From Chloroflexota bacterium (lineage in GTDB: Bacteria; Chloroflexota; Limnocylindria; Limnocylindrales; CSP1-4), in assembly GCA_026004015.1 (NCBI GenBank), contig BPIH01000002.1, positions 180,859-244,858 of the forward strand: a stretch of 64,000 nt of DNA, read 5' to 3'. Below the pieces are notes generated by a model. That model saw nothing but the letters and a program-made list of their open reading frames with translations, was not told where the DNA came from and ran no database searches. Shown piece by piece: positions 17,668-27,800 of the stretch. Position numbers and translations under genes: made by a program. How positions within the stretch are numbered: the first letter of the stretch is position 1; every line of letters begins with the position of its first letter.

Positions 17668-20600
17668 GTGACCGACCCGGCCCAGATCGTCCCCGGCGCC
17701 GTCCTCGAAGGACCCGCCCTCGCCGAGCCCATCCGCGTCGTCGCCGTCGAACCCGTCGGGAGCCGCCTCAAGATCGCCGGCGAGGGCCTGCGGACCGGCC
17801 GCCACCACCAGCTCTACCTCGACCCGACCCAGCTCGCCGCCCTCCACGTCGCGCCGCCCGAGGGGACCTTCGACGGCGACGCCGCCCGCTTCCGGCTCGC
17901 CGTCGAGGCAGAACGGCTCGCCCTCGCCTACGAGTACGATCCCTATTTCTCCCTCTCGATCTCGCGGGTCGATCCCCTTCCCCACCAGATCGAAGCCGTC
18001 TACGAGGCGATGCTCCCCCTGCCCCGGGTCCGCTTCCTCCTCGCCGACGACGCCGGAGCCGGGAAGACGATCATGGCCGGGCTCCTCCTTCGGGAGCTCA
18101 AGCTCCGGGGCCTCGTCGAGCGGACCCTCATCGTCACCCCGGCGAACCTCACCTTCCAGTGGCAGCGCGAGCTCTTCGACCGCTTCCGGGAGTCCTTCGA
18201 GCTCGTCCGGGGCGTCGACCTCCGGAACGCCTACGGGACGAACCCCTGGCAGGACCGCCCCCAGATCATCACCTCCATCGACTGGGCGAAGCGCGACGAG
18301 GTGAAGGCGAGCCTCGAGAGGGCCGGCCACTGGGACCTCGTCATCGTCGACGAGGCCCACCGGATGAGCGCCTCGGACCCCGACCACAAGACCGACCGCT
18401 ACCTCTTGGGCGAGCTCCTCTCCGAGCGGACCGACCACTTCCTCCTCCTCACCGCGACCCCCCACAAGGGCGAGAAGGAGAACTTCGCCCTCTTCTTGCG
18501 GCTCCTCGACCGCGACGCCTATGCCCACGTCCGGAGCCTCGACGAGGCGCTCCGCCGCAACCGCGCCCCCTTTTACCTGCGCCGCACGAAGGAGGCGCTC
18601 GTCAGCTTTCCGGACCCCGAGACCGGGGTCGTCCGGAGCCTCTTCACGAAACGCGAGGCCCGGACCGTCGCCTTCGACCTCGATCCGGCCGAGCTCGACT
18701 TCTACGAGGCCCTCACCCGCTACGTCCAGACCCAGTCGATCCGGGCGGCCGCCGACGCCTCGGCCAGAGGGCGGGCCTTGGGCTTCACGATGGCGATGTA
18801 CCAGCGCCGCTTCGCCTCGAGCCTCTACGCCGCTCGCCGGAGCCTGGAGCGCCGGCTCGCCAAGATCGAAGAGCGACTCGCGGGGCGGACGGGGACCCAC
18901 CGTCCACCGACCCCGCCGCCCGCCTTCGACGAGCGCCGCCTCGCCGAGCTCGACGAGCTCCCGGAGGCCGAAGCGACCGCGATCGAGGAGGCAGCCGAGG
19001 AGGCGTCCCTCGCCGCCGAACGGGACGACCTCCTCCGGGAGCGCGACGAGCTCCGACCCCTCATCGAGGAAGCGCAGCGCCTCGAAGCGCGCGACGTCTC
19101 GTCGAAGCTCCAGAAGCTCCGCGGGGTCCTCACCGACGAGCGGGTCTTCGCCGACCCGACGACGAAGCTCCTCGTCTTCACCGAGCACAAGGACACCCTC
19201 GACTACCTCGTCGCCAAGCTCCGCGCCTGGGGGCTGCGGGTGACCCAGATCCACGGCGGGATGACCGTCGGCGACCGCGACACCCCCGGGACTCGGCTCC
19301 ACGCCGAGCGGGAGTTCCGCGACGAGGCCCAGGTCCTCGTCGCCACCGAGGCGGCCGGCGAAGGGATCAACCTCCAGTTCTGCTGGCTCCTCGTCAACTA
19401 CGACATCCCCTGGAACCCGATGCGCCTCGAACAGCGGATCGGACGGATCCACCGCTACGGCCAGGACCGGGACTGCCTCGTCTTCAACTTCGTCGCCCAG
19501 AACACCCGCGAAGGCCAGGTCCTGGGCACGCTCCTCGCGCGGCTCGACGAGATCCGTTCGGCCCTCGGCTCGGACCAGGTCTTCGACGTCGTCGGCGAGG
19601 TCGTCCCGGCGAACTTCGTCGAGCGGCTCCTCCGCGACCACTACGCCGGCCGCGTCAGCCGGGACGAGCTCCTGGAGCGGATCGTCGAAGAGGTCGACCG
19701 CGAGAAGTTCGAGCGGATCACCCGCTCGGCCCTCGAAGGGCTCGCCCGCCGTGAGCTCAACCTCTCGGCCCTCGTCGCGAAGCGAGCCGAGGCGAAGGAG
19801 CGGCGCCTCGTCCCGGAGGTGATCCGCGACTTCTTCCTCGAAGCCGCCCCGGCCGTCGACGTCCCGGCGAAGCCCGAGGGGCCCCTGGCCGCCCGGGTCG
19901 GGCGGATCCCCCGCCGCCTCGCCCAGATCGGGCGCGAGCTCGCGCCTCGCTTCGGGCGACTCGCCCGCGAGTATCGGCGGATCGTCTTCGATCGCGCGGG
20001 TCTCGAGGCCGACCCGACCCTCGAATGGGTGACCCCGGGCCACCCGCTCTTCGAGGCGGTCCGCGAGGCGACCTGGCGGGAGGGCCAGATCGACCTCCGT
20101 CGCGGGGCCTGCTTCTACGACCTCCACCGCGAGCGACCGGCGCGGCTCGACGTCTTCGCCGCCTCTGTCAACGACGGGACGGGGCAAACCCTCCACCGAC
20201 GGCTCTTCGTCGTCGAGGCCCAGGACGGTTCCCTCGCCCTCCGCCAGCCGACGATCTTTCTCGACCTCGTCCCGGCCGCGCCCGGCGAGGTTCCCGACGC
20301 TCCCGCCCCGAGCCGGAGCGAAGCCGAAGGCTTCCTCGTCGAGACGGCGCTCGAGCCCTTCCTCGCCGAGGTCCGCCGCGAACGGGAGCAGGAGGTCGAG
20401 ACGATCCGCCAGCACGTCGAGCTCGCCCTCCAGACCCTCATCGACCGCCAGCAGGTCCAGATCGACGCGCTCATCCAGCGCCAGCTCCGGGGCGAGGACG
20501 TCAGCCTCGCCCTCCAGGAGGCGGAGCGGCGGCTCGACGAGCTGAACGAGCGGCTCGACGAGCGGCGCCGGCAGCTCGCCTCGCAACGCCAATTCCTCCT

Positions 20601-21051
20601 CGCCGACGTCGCCCTCCTCGGATCGGCCTGGGTCCTCCCTCACCCCGAGCGCTCCGGCGACCTGCGGCCGATGGTCAGCGACCCGGCCATCGAGGGGATC
20701 GCGATGCGGGTCGCGACCGAGCACGAGCGTGCCCGGGGCTGGCAGCCAGAGGACGTCTCGGCCGAAGACCGGGGGTTCGACATCCTGTCCCGGGGCCCGC
20801 AGGCCGGCGAGGTCCGCTTCATCGAGGTGAAGGGGCGGGCCGGGCGGGGCGCGATCGCGCTCACGGCGAACGAGTACCGAACGGCCCAGCGCCTCGGCCG
20901 CGACTACTACCTCTACGTCGTCTACGACTGTGCCTCGTCCCCGCGGCTCATCGTCCACCAGGACCCGGCCCGCCTGCCCTGGGAACCGGTCGTCCGGGTC
21001 GACCACTACGTCGCCCCGGCGGACGTGGTGGAGGGGGATCCCGACCGCTGA
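17668..21051 (+). CDS. SNF2/RapA-like helicase with C-terminal DUF3883 domain
   Basis: A superfamily 2 ATPase of 1127 residues. Walker A is ADDAGAGKTIMAG at about residue 127, motif II VDEAH at about 227, motif III LLLTATPHKGEKEN at about 262. The helicase C lobe has VFTEHKDTLDYL at about 500, GEGINLQFC and RLEQRIGRIHRYGQ at about 590. Residues 930-990 are a coiled-coil stretch. The C-terminus (FIEVKGRAGRGAIALTANEY, about 1050) is DUF3883, a predicted nuclease-like domain, with E-V-K and downstream tyrosines. Such helicases occur in DISARM, type 3 BREX and helicase-methylase-ATPase loci. It likely translocates on phage or unmodified DNA. The GTG is probably leaderless. Confidence 0.88.
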   Translation: MTDPAQIVPGAVLEGPALAEPIRVVAVEPVGSRLKIAGEGLRTGRHHQLYLDPTQLAALHVAPPEGTFDGDAARFRLAVEAERLALAYEYDPYFSLSISRVDPLPHQIEAVYEAMLPLPRVRFLLADDAGAGKTIMAGLLLRELKLRGLVERTLIVTPANLTFQWQRELFDRFRESFELVRGVDLRNAYGTNPWQDRPQIITSIDWAKRDEVKASLERAGHWDLVIVDEAHRMSASDPDHKTDRYLLGELLSERTDHFLLLTATPHKGEKENFALFLRLLDRDAYAHVRSLDEALRRNRAPFYLRRTKEALVSFPDPETGVVRSLFTKREARTVAFDLDPAELDFYEALTRYVQTQSIRAAADASARGRALGFTMAMYQRRFASSLYAARRSLERRLAKIEERLAGRTGTHRPPTPPPAFDERRLAELDELPEAEATAIEEAAEEASLAAERDDLLRERDELRPLIEEAQRLEARDVSSKLQKLRGVLTDERVFADPTTKLLVFTEHKDTLDYLVAKLRAWGLRVTQIHGGMTVGDRDTPGTRLHAEREFRDEAQVLVATEAAGEGINLQFCWLLVNYDIPWNPMRLEQRIGRIHRYGQDRDCLVFNFVAQNTREGQVLGTLLARLDEIRSALGSDQVFDVVGEVVPANFVERLLRDHYAGRVSRDELLERIVEEVDREKFERITRSALEGLARRELNLSALVAKRAEAKERRLVPEVIRDFFLEAAPAVDVPAKPEGPLAARVGRIPRRLAQIGRELAPRFGRLAREYRRIVFDRAGLEADPTLEWVTPGHPLFEAVREATWREGQIDLRRGACFYDLHRERPARLDVFAASVNDGTGQTLHRRLFVVEAQDGSLALRQPTIFLDLVPAAPGEVPDAPAPSRSEAEGFLVETALEPFLAEVRREREQEVETIRQHVELALQTLIDRQQVQIDALIQRQLRGEDVSLALQEAERRLDELNERLDERRRQLASQRQFLLADVALLGSAWVLPHPERSGDLRPMVSDPAIEGIAMRVATEHERARGWQPEDVSAEDRGFDILSRGPQAGEVRFIEVKGRAGRGAIALTANEYRTAQRLGRDYYLYVVYDCASSPRLIVHQDPARLPWEPVVRVDHYVAPADVVEGDPDR

Positions 21052-21103
21052 GGGCGCGACCGGGCGAGCCCTATATGCTGCGGGCCTCACGACGGGCGGC
21101 GTC

Positions 21104-21132
21104 TTGCAATCCCGCGCGCGGTCGTGTACGCT
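21104..21132 (+). promoter_or_regulatory. candidate promoter upstream of the NYN gene
   Basis: TTGCAA (21104-21109), 17 bases, TACGCT (21127-21132). A transcript would start near 21139, at a small hairpin (GCTCCC/GGGAGC, 21139-21153), and then cross the terminator-like hairpin before reaching the NYN start at 21206. Confidence 0.4.
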
Positions 21133-21162
21133 CCTCTCGCTCCCTGTGGGAGCCTTTCGATC

Positions 21163-21183
21163 GGGCCCCGGTGGGGCCCTTTT
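21163..21183 (+). terminator. rho-independent terminator or attenuator
   Basis: Perfect 7-bp stem GGGCCCC/GGGGCCC with a GGT loop, followed by TTTT. It lies 112 bases after the helicase stop and 23 bases before the NYN start. It could end the helicase transcript or attenuate a transcript from the promoter at 21104. Confidence 0.65.
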
Positions 21184-21205
21184 CCATATCCGGGGAGATG
21201 GGGGC

Positions 21206-21841
21206 ATGCCAGAGCGAGCCGCGTTCTTCATCGACGCCGGCTTCCTGAAGGCCGAAGGCGCCAAGCGCCTCGGGATCTCGCCCGCACGCTGCCGCATCGA
21301 CGCGGTCGCCGCGGTCGCCTTTCTCCGCAGCCTCTCGAGCGACGAGTGGGGCCTCGAGTTCCTCCGGGCCTATTGGTACGACGGGCGCTTCCCGCCCGAC
21401 GACCCCCGCTCGCCGAGCCAACAGCGCTACCTCGATGCCATCGGCCTGACGCCCGGCCTCACGATCCGGCTCGGCACCGTCAAGCAGGTCACCCCGGCCT
21501 GGCTCCACGCCCTCCGGGCGGCGCTCGCCCGAACGGGCATCGATCTCGATGGGCTCGGCGTTCGGATGGGCCCGGTCGACGTCCAGAAGGGGGTCGATGC
21601 CCTCCTCATCCTCGACCTGGTTCGCCTCGCCCAGAAGCGAGCATTTGCCTTGGCCGCCCTCGTCGCCGGCGACCGTGACTTCCTCGAGGCCGTTCGCACC
21701 GTTCAGGACGAGGGCTGCCGGGTCGTCCTTATGCACCCGGTCGGAGCCGGCATCGATCCCGAGCTGCGCCGAACCGTCGACGCCGTCCAACCCCTCGACG
21801 AGGCGGAGCTCCGGCGCTTCATGAGCGCCACCCGGCCGTGA
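21206..21841 (+). CDS. NYN-domain (PIN-like) ribonuclease
   Basis: A 211-residue protein of the LabA/DUF88 NYN group. The metal-binding acidic residues are visible in AAFFIDAGFLK (Asp at residue 10), QKGVDALLILDLVRLA, and LVAGDRDFLEAV (about residue 155, the GDxDF motif). NYN proteins are predicted Mg-dependent RNases. ATG 21206 has GGAG eight bases upstream. Its stop overlaps the methylase GTG (GTGA), so the two proteins are probably made together, an unusual link for a methylase-based defence locus. Confidence 0.85.
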   Translation: MPERAAFFIDAGFLKAEGAKRLGISPARCRIDAVAAVAFLRSLSSDEWGLEFLRAYWYDGRFPPDDPRSPSQQRYLDAIGLTPGLTIRLGTVKQVTPAWLHALRAALARTGIDLDGLGVRMGPVDVQKGVDALLILDLVRLAQKRAFALAALVAGDRDFLEAVRTVQDEGCRVVLMHPVGAGIDPELRRTVDAVQPLDEAELRRFMSATRP

Positions 21842-24735
21842 GCGCCGCGCGTCGCCTCATCGAAGTCGACCTCCCGATCCGGGAGATCTCCCGCCACGCC
21901 CGGCGGGAGAAGTCGATCCGGCACGGCCACCTCTCGACCCTCCACATCTGGTGGGCCCGCCGACCCCTCGCCGCCTGCCGGGCCGTCGTCCTCGGCGCCC
22001 TCCTCCCCGATCCGGCGGACCCTGCCTGCCCGGCGGCGTTCCGCGAGGCCGCCACGGACGCCCTCAGGAGCTTCCGCGACCGGGCCGGCGGCCCGCCCGT
22101 CGGGACCGACGGCGAGGGGCTCCGCCAGGCGCTCCTCGACTTCATCGCCCGCTTCGCGCCCTGGGAGGCGTCGACCGAACCCGTCTTCCTCGACTGCGCC
22201 CGAACCCTCGTCCGGGCCGCCCACCCCGAGGGCGCGCCGCTCGTCCTCGATCCCTTCGCCGGCGGCGGGGCGATCCCCCTCGAAGCCCTCCGGGTCGGGG
22301 CCTCCGCCCAGGCCTTCGACTACAACCCGGTCGCCGCCCTCCTCCTCAAGGTCGTCCTCGAGGAGATCCCCCGCTACGGCGAGCGGCTCGCCGGGGCGGT
22401 CCGGACCTGGGGGGCTTGGGTCCGCGAGCGGGTCGCGGCCGACCTCGGGTGCTTCTACCCGCCCGACCCCGACGGCGCGATCCCGATCGCCTACCTCTGG
22501 GCCCGGGTCGCCCGCTGCGAGGGGCCCGGCTGCGGCGCCGAGATCCCCCTCCTCCGGCAGCTCTGGCTCGCCCGGAAGGGGCGACGGTCGGTCGCCCTCC
22601 GGCTCGTCGTCGACGAGGCAGCGAAGCGGGTCGACTTCGAGGTCGTCGAGAACCCGAGGGAGGTCGACGGAGGAACCGTGAAGCGCGGGTCGGCGATCTG
22701 CCCGGTCTGTCGGACGGTCACCCCGGTCGCCCGGGTTCGAGCCCAGGCGAAGGCGCAGGGCGGGCTGCCGGTCCGGATGGTCGCGGTCGTCCGCACGTAC
22801 CCGGGCCAGCAGGGCCGCCACTACCGGGTCGCGACGGAGCGCGACGTCGAGGTGGCGCGGGCGGCGGAGGCGGAGCTCCGGCGGCGGGAGAGGGAGCACG
22901 CCGGGCCGCTCCCACTCGTGCCCGACGAGCCGCTGCCGCCCGACGGCACGCTGGGCTTCCGGATCCAGAAGTACGGGCTCCGCACCTGGGGCGACCTCTT
23001 CCTGCCGCGGCAGGCGCTGGCCCTTTCGAGCTTCGCGGCCGCCGTCCGCGAGGCCCAGGCGGAGCTCGTGCGGGAGACGGGCGACGCCGCCTTCGCCCGC
23101 GCCGTGGCGACGTGCTTGGCAATCGCTGTGAATCGCCAGGCCGACGCTCTGACCATTGGCGCCCGCTGGCGCACCACGGTGGAGGCCCACGCAAGCACAT
23201 TCTCTCGGCAGGCCGTTCCAATGGTTTGGGACTTGGCCGAAGTCAACCCCTTCTCAGGGGCCACCGGCGACTGGGACGGCGCCGTCGAGTGGGTAGAGAA
23301 GGTCGCCCGCCACGGCGCTCGCTCCCGTCTCGCCCGCGGCCAGGCCGCCCAGGGCGACGCCCGCACGCTTCCCCTCCCCAACGCCTCTGTTCCCTGCATC
23401 GTCACCGACCCGCCCTACTACGACGCCGTCCCTTACGCCGACCTCGCCGACTTCTTCTACGTCTGGCTCCGACGCTCCGTCGGCGAGCTCCACCCCGAAC
23501 TGTTCTCGACGCCGCTCACCCCCAAGCCCGGCGAGATCGTCGTGAACCCCGCCGCCCTAACCGACGGCCGGGGGAAGAAGGACCGCTCCTTCTTCGAGGC
23601 CGAGATGCGCCGGGCCCTCGGCGAGGCCCGCCGGGTCCTCGCCCCGGACGGGGTCGCCGTCGTCGTCTTCGCCCACAAGACGACGTCGGGCTGGGAGGCA
23701 ATGCTCTCGGCCCTCCTCGACGCCGGCTGGACCGTGACCGGCTCCTGGCCCATCGACACCGAACGCCCCGGTCGGCTCCGCGAGCAGAACTCCGCCGCCC
23801 TCGCCTCGTCCGTCCACATCGTCTGCCGCCCTCGCCCCGAGGGCGCCGGGATCGGGGAATGGCGCGACGTCCGCACCGAGCTCGAGGCCCGAGTCGCCGA
23901 CTGGCTCCCCCGCCTCGCGAAGGAGGGGATCGAGGGCGCCGACGCGATCTTCGCCTGCCTCGGACCGGCGATGGAGGTCTACTCCCGCTACGAGCGGGTC
24001 GAGACGTCGGCCGGCGAGCGGGTCCCCCTCTCGGCCCCGAACGGCCGCGCCGACGTCCCGGCCTTCCTGCCGGCCGTCTGGTCGGCCGTCGCCCGGGAGG
24101 CGCTCAAGATGATCTTCGCCGGGGCCGAGGCCGAGGGCTTCGAGGAGGACGCCCGCCTCACCGCCCTCTGGCTCTGGACGCTCCGGGCGGCACGGAACGG
24201 GGAGCAGGCGGGATCCGAGGAGGACACCCTCGTCGAGGACGAGGACGACGACGAGCAGCCGTCGAAGTCGACGACCCTGCGGGGGTTCGCCCTCGACTAC
24301 GACACGGCCCGGAAGCTCGCCCAGGCCCTCGGCGCCCACCTGGAGGACCTCGGCCGCCCGGGCGGTGTCGTCGCCGTCCGCGGCAACGCCGCGGCGCTCC
24401 TGCCGGCCGAAGACCGCCGGCGCTTCCTCCTCGGGACGGAGGTTGCGCGGCCGCGCCGCCAGCCGGGGCTCTTCGACGAGCCGACGGCGGGCGGCTCGGC
24501 GCTCGATCCCGACGCCCTTCCGGAGGCCCGGACGACCCTCGATCGGCTCCACCAGGCGATGCTCCTCTTCGCCGACGGTCAGTCGGCGGTCCTTCGACGC
24601 CTCCTCGCCGAGGCCGGCACCGACCCCCAGTTCCGGCGCCTGAGCCAAGCCCTCTCCGCCCTCTACCCGGCGTCTTCCCCGGAGAAGCGCTGGGTCGACG
24701 GGGTCATCGCGGCGGCCCGCCAGCTTGGAGGCTGA
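21838..24735 (+). CDS. DUF1156-containing adenine-specific DNA methylase with zinc ribbon
   Basis: A 965-residue amino-methyltransferase. The N-terminus (LPIREISRHARREKSIRHGH, HIWWARRPLAACRAVV) is DUF1156. The SAM motif DPFAGGGAIPLEA is at about residue 138, and the catalytic motif IVTDPPYYDAVPY at about 522. Cys pairs CEGPGCG (about 226) and CPVC (about 287) form a zinc ribbon. A long C-terminal region with an acidic stretch (about residue 800) is typical of this group. These enzymes match PglXI of type 3 BREX and the methylase of helicase-methylase-ATPase systems. It presumably marks self DNA. Confidence 0.9.
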   Translation: MSAARRLIEVDLPIREISRHARREKSIRHGHLSTLHIWWARRPLAACRAVVLGALLPDPADPACPAAFREAATDALRSFRDRAGGPPVGTDGEGLRQALLDFIARFAPWEASTEPVFLDCARTLVRAAHPEGAPLVLDPFAGGGAIPLEALRVGASAQAFDYNPVAALLLKVVLEEIPRYGERLAGAVRTWGAWVRERVAADLGCFYPPDPDGAIPIAYLWARVARCEGPGCGAEIPLLRQLWLARKGRRSVALRLVVDEAAKRVDFEVVENPREVDGGTVKRGSAICPVCRTVTPVARVRAQAKAQGGLPVRMVAVVRTYPGQQGRHYRVATERDVEVARAAEAELRRREREHAGPLPLVPDEPLPPDGTLGFRIQKYGLRTWGDLFLPRQALALSSFAAAVREAQAELVRETGDAAFARAVATCLAIAVNRQADALTIGARWRTTVEAHASTFSRQAVPMVWDLAEVNPFSGATGDWDGAVEWVEKVARHGARSRLARGQAAQGDARTLPLPNASVPCIVTDPPYYDAVPYADLADFFYVWLRRSVGELHPELFSTPLTPKPGEIVVNPAALTDGRGKKDRSFFEAEMRRALGEARRVLAPDGVAVVVFAHKTTSGWEAMLSALLDAGWTVTGSWPIDTERPGRLREQNSAALASSVHIVCRPRPEGAGIGEWRDVRTELEARVADWLPRLAKEGIEGADAIFACLGPAMEVYSRYERVETSAGERVPLSAPNGRADVPAFLPAVWSAVAREALKMIFAGAEAEGFEEDARLTALWLWTLRAARNGEQAGSEEDTLVEDEDDDEQPSKSTTLRGFALDYDTARKLAQALGAHLEDLGRPGGVVAVRGNAAALLPAEDRRRFLLGTEVARPRRQPGLFDEPTAGGSALDPDALPEARTTLDRLHQAMLLFADGQSAVLRRLLAEAGTDPQFRRLSQALSALYPASSPEKRWVDGVIAAARQLGG

Positions 24736-24803
24736 TCCGTGCCCCGCAGTGCATCCTGGATGCGTCGGTCAGGCGTCGGCGTTAATATCGTGTGACCTTA
24801 TGA

Positions 24804-27800
24804 GTGGGAGCCAGTAGCGGCGAGTTGCTCGTTTCGAGGCTTGGCAGTTCAATGAAGGGCGAAGGGCTTGCCAATCTGCGTCGAAGCGGTACGGTCCAAT
24901 CATCCGCGAGTGTCGCGTGGCTTCGTGACGCTCCGCTCGACCTGACCAATGACGAGGACGCCTTCGGCGTTCGACAACTGGTGGAGCGCATGGCTGACCT
25001 CGTGGCTCGAGCCGAACCGCCGTTCACGATCGCCCTCTCTGGGGGATGGGGAGTCGGGAAGTCGACGATCGCCCGTTCCCTTGTCAACACGCTTCGACGG
25101 CGACGCGTTCCCGCCGTCCTCGTCGACGCCTGGACCGAGGATAGCCCGAACCTTCGCCGCAGCCTCGTGGTGGCAGTCGCTGCAGCAACCGAGCTTCCCC
25201 AAGGACGCGAGGACGAGCTTAGCAAGCGTGAGGCTGTCGAGAAGCAGATTGACGCGGCCTTGACGACGACAGAGACGGAACACCGCTCTCGCTCCGCCTT
25301 GAGTGGCACTCGGCTCCGGGACCGAGTCAAGAATGCTTCGTTGGGTCTCATCCTGGTATCGGTCGCGCTCGTGCTTACTTTCGCCGGGATGCTCTACCTC
25401 GCCTATATCCAGGTGCTGCCTGTCGTGCAGACCCTAGTCAGCCAGCTCTTCGTCGGCCTCCTCCTCTTTCTGTTGCTCAACTCCGGCTTCGTATTCCAGC
25501 CGGTGGCCTGGAGTCGGTCACGCGGCCCAGCCATGGAGCGAATCGTGCTCGAACGCGCGTTTCGAGCGAGAGCAGCTCAGAAGACTGGTCGCCGGACTAA
25601 CGGCGCGCGCCGCATAGTAGTTGTGGTGGACAACCTGGATCGCCTGCCGGGTGAGGACGCCCTTCGGGCGCTCGGAGAAATCCGTTCCCTCGTCGAGTTT
25701 GAGGAGAGCGCGTGCATATTCATCATCCCGCTGGATCGGGAGGCTCTGACGAGGCACGTGATGACCGCACTAGAGGGAAAGGCGACCCACGCAGTCCAGG
25801 GGAACGGTGAAGACTTGTCGGTGCCTCGGCGACACGCATCAACAGCTGCGCGTGACTACCTCGACAAGTTCTTCAATCTGGACGTGCAGGTTGCCAATCC
25901 CGTGGCTACTGATATCAGAGTCTGGGCAGAGAAGCTCGCGGACGCAGTCCTGCCTCGCACGCAAGGCGACGATGCCGACTTCAGGTTGGCTGTCCAAATC
26001 ATCGCCCGGGCGGCTGGGTCGTCTCCGCGTCAGGTCAAGAGGATCCTCAACGGCGTGGCGACGCGTGCGAACTTGACGCCTGACGGTGCGGCATCCCTTG
26101 CGCAGATCGCCCTGCTCCAGAGCGCATTGGCGCTGGTCCCACGGCTCGGAACTACGCTCGCTGACGAACCTCGTCATTTGGCCAACCTACTGGACAAGTT
26201 GAGGGCCGACCCAGGCGCCACCATAGAGCCGGGCGAGCTCGGTCTGGCCGCTGCAAGCGATGAAGATGTCGCGCGCCTCGCCTCTCTCTTGGTCGAGTTT
26301 CGAGACGTTGCCTTGGACGTCCACACGACGCGACTCGTCCTCGCACTGCGGGAGGATCGAAGGTGGCGCGGCGTTGCAGAGCCAGAGCGCCTTGAGACGT
26401 TCCTCCAGTCAGGCGACTCGGAAGGCTTCGGCGCGCTGATGGGGGCGCTGACACCCACCGATGCCAACATTGCGCTTGAGCGCGCCTGCGACTGGATCGA
26501 GGAGAGTGGTAGCGCCTTTCCCCGCGACTTCGCGAACGGACTCGCCGCTGTGGTTCACCATCTCGACCGACAGCCGGCTCTTGGCGCCAAGATGCGGGAG
26601 CATGCGTGCGAGGTCTACATCGCTGCGGATGACGAAACCGTGTCCCGTGTCACGCCAGATGTGGCTGAGTTCCTGTTCGCAAACTCGGGCGGCCGGCGAC
26701 GGGCGTCTGAGGCGGCACAGCGCTTTGCCTCCGTGCTCGACCGCTACGTCGAGGCGGGCCGACCGCCGAGTGCCGGCCTCGTTCGCGCCGCACAGCTGGG
26801 CGCGGCACACGTTGGGGAGCCGACCCGAGCCCAGCTGCGGTCGCCGGTTGCGAAGCTGCCGGACGACCTGCTTACCTCGCTCTTTGAGCCGGCCATCGAC
26901 CGCGACCTTGTTGAAGGACCGGTTCTTGAGGTGTATCTGGCGCGGGCAACTGCGATCGAGCTCGCAACGGACGATCAAGCGGCGAACGTCGTCGCCTTGC
27001 ACCGACTCGCCGCCGCTGCGCGAAGCGGGCTCGCGGTGCAGGTCGACACGACGTCGGCGAGACTGCTCAGTCAGTTAGCCGCCGTCCCCGGTGATCTCTC
27101 CGATGGCGCACTCAGGGTCCTTTTTGAGGCGGCCGACTTGTTTCGGGCGGTCCCGGGGACGGTTCAAGACCAACTGGCGCTCGCTCTCGCCGCACGGAGC
27201 GGGACGCGCCGGTGGGAGTACTTCGATCTGGCGCTTAGGGTGCCCAGCTCGGAGGTGGCTCATTCGCAGATCATGAGCCACGTAGCGGCGTGGCTGTCGG
27301 CTCCTGAGGCGTCGCCAGCTGATGTCCGCGCTCTCATCCACCCGCAGGTCGACGTCATTCGCTCCGGGGTCCCTGATTGGGCCACGCGCTTACTCAGGCG
27401 ATGGATCGACGCGGGCGTCGTGGCACTGGCACAGCTAGTCGTCGATTTCGGAAACAGCGATGAGAGGCGCCTGATCCCCGACTTTGCCCAGACTTCACCA
27501 GATCCGCCGACAAGGTTCCGTGAGGCTGCCGAAGCTCTCAGCGACCATGCTTCGGACCTCGGACAGCTCACCGTGCGAATTGCCGATTGGGTTTCGACAG
27601 GTGCCCAACCAGCGCTCCTAGCCGAGCTCGGACCGGCCCTTGTCGCGCTTGACAAGCGCGGGATCGACACGAGCCCCGTCGGCAGTGCCGTCGCTGAGCG
27701 GGCCGAGAAAATCGCCGATCCCTCCGAACTAGCCTATCTGATTGACGCCGTCGGGGCTTGGGCACAGGCTGGGTGGAACGTCCCAGGCCCGGTGAACGAC

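Noticed and set aside
17578..21297. 1239-codon minus-strand frame opposite the helicase
   Set aside because: Antisense reading of the helicase without recognisable motifs or a start signal.
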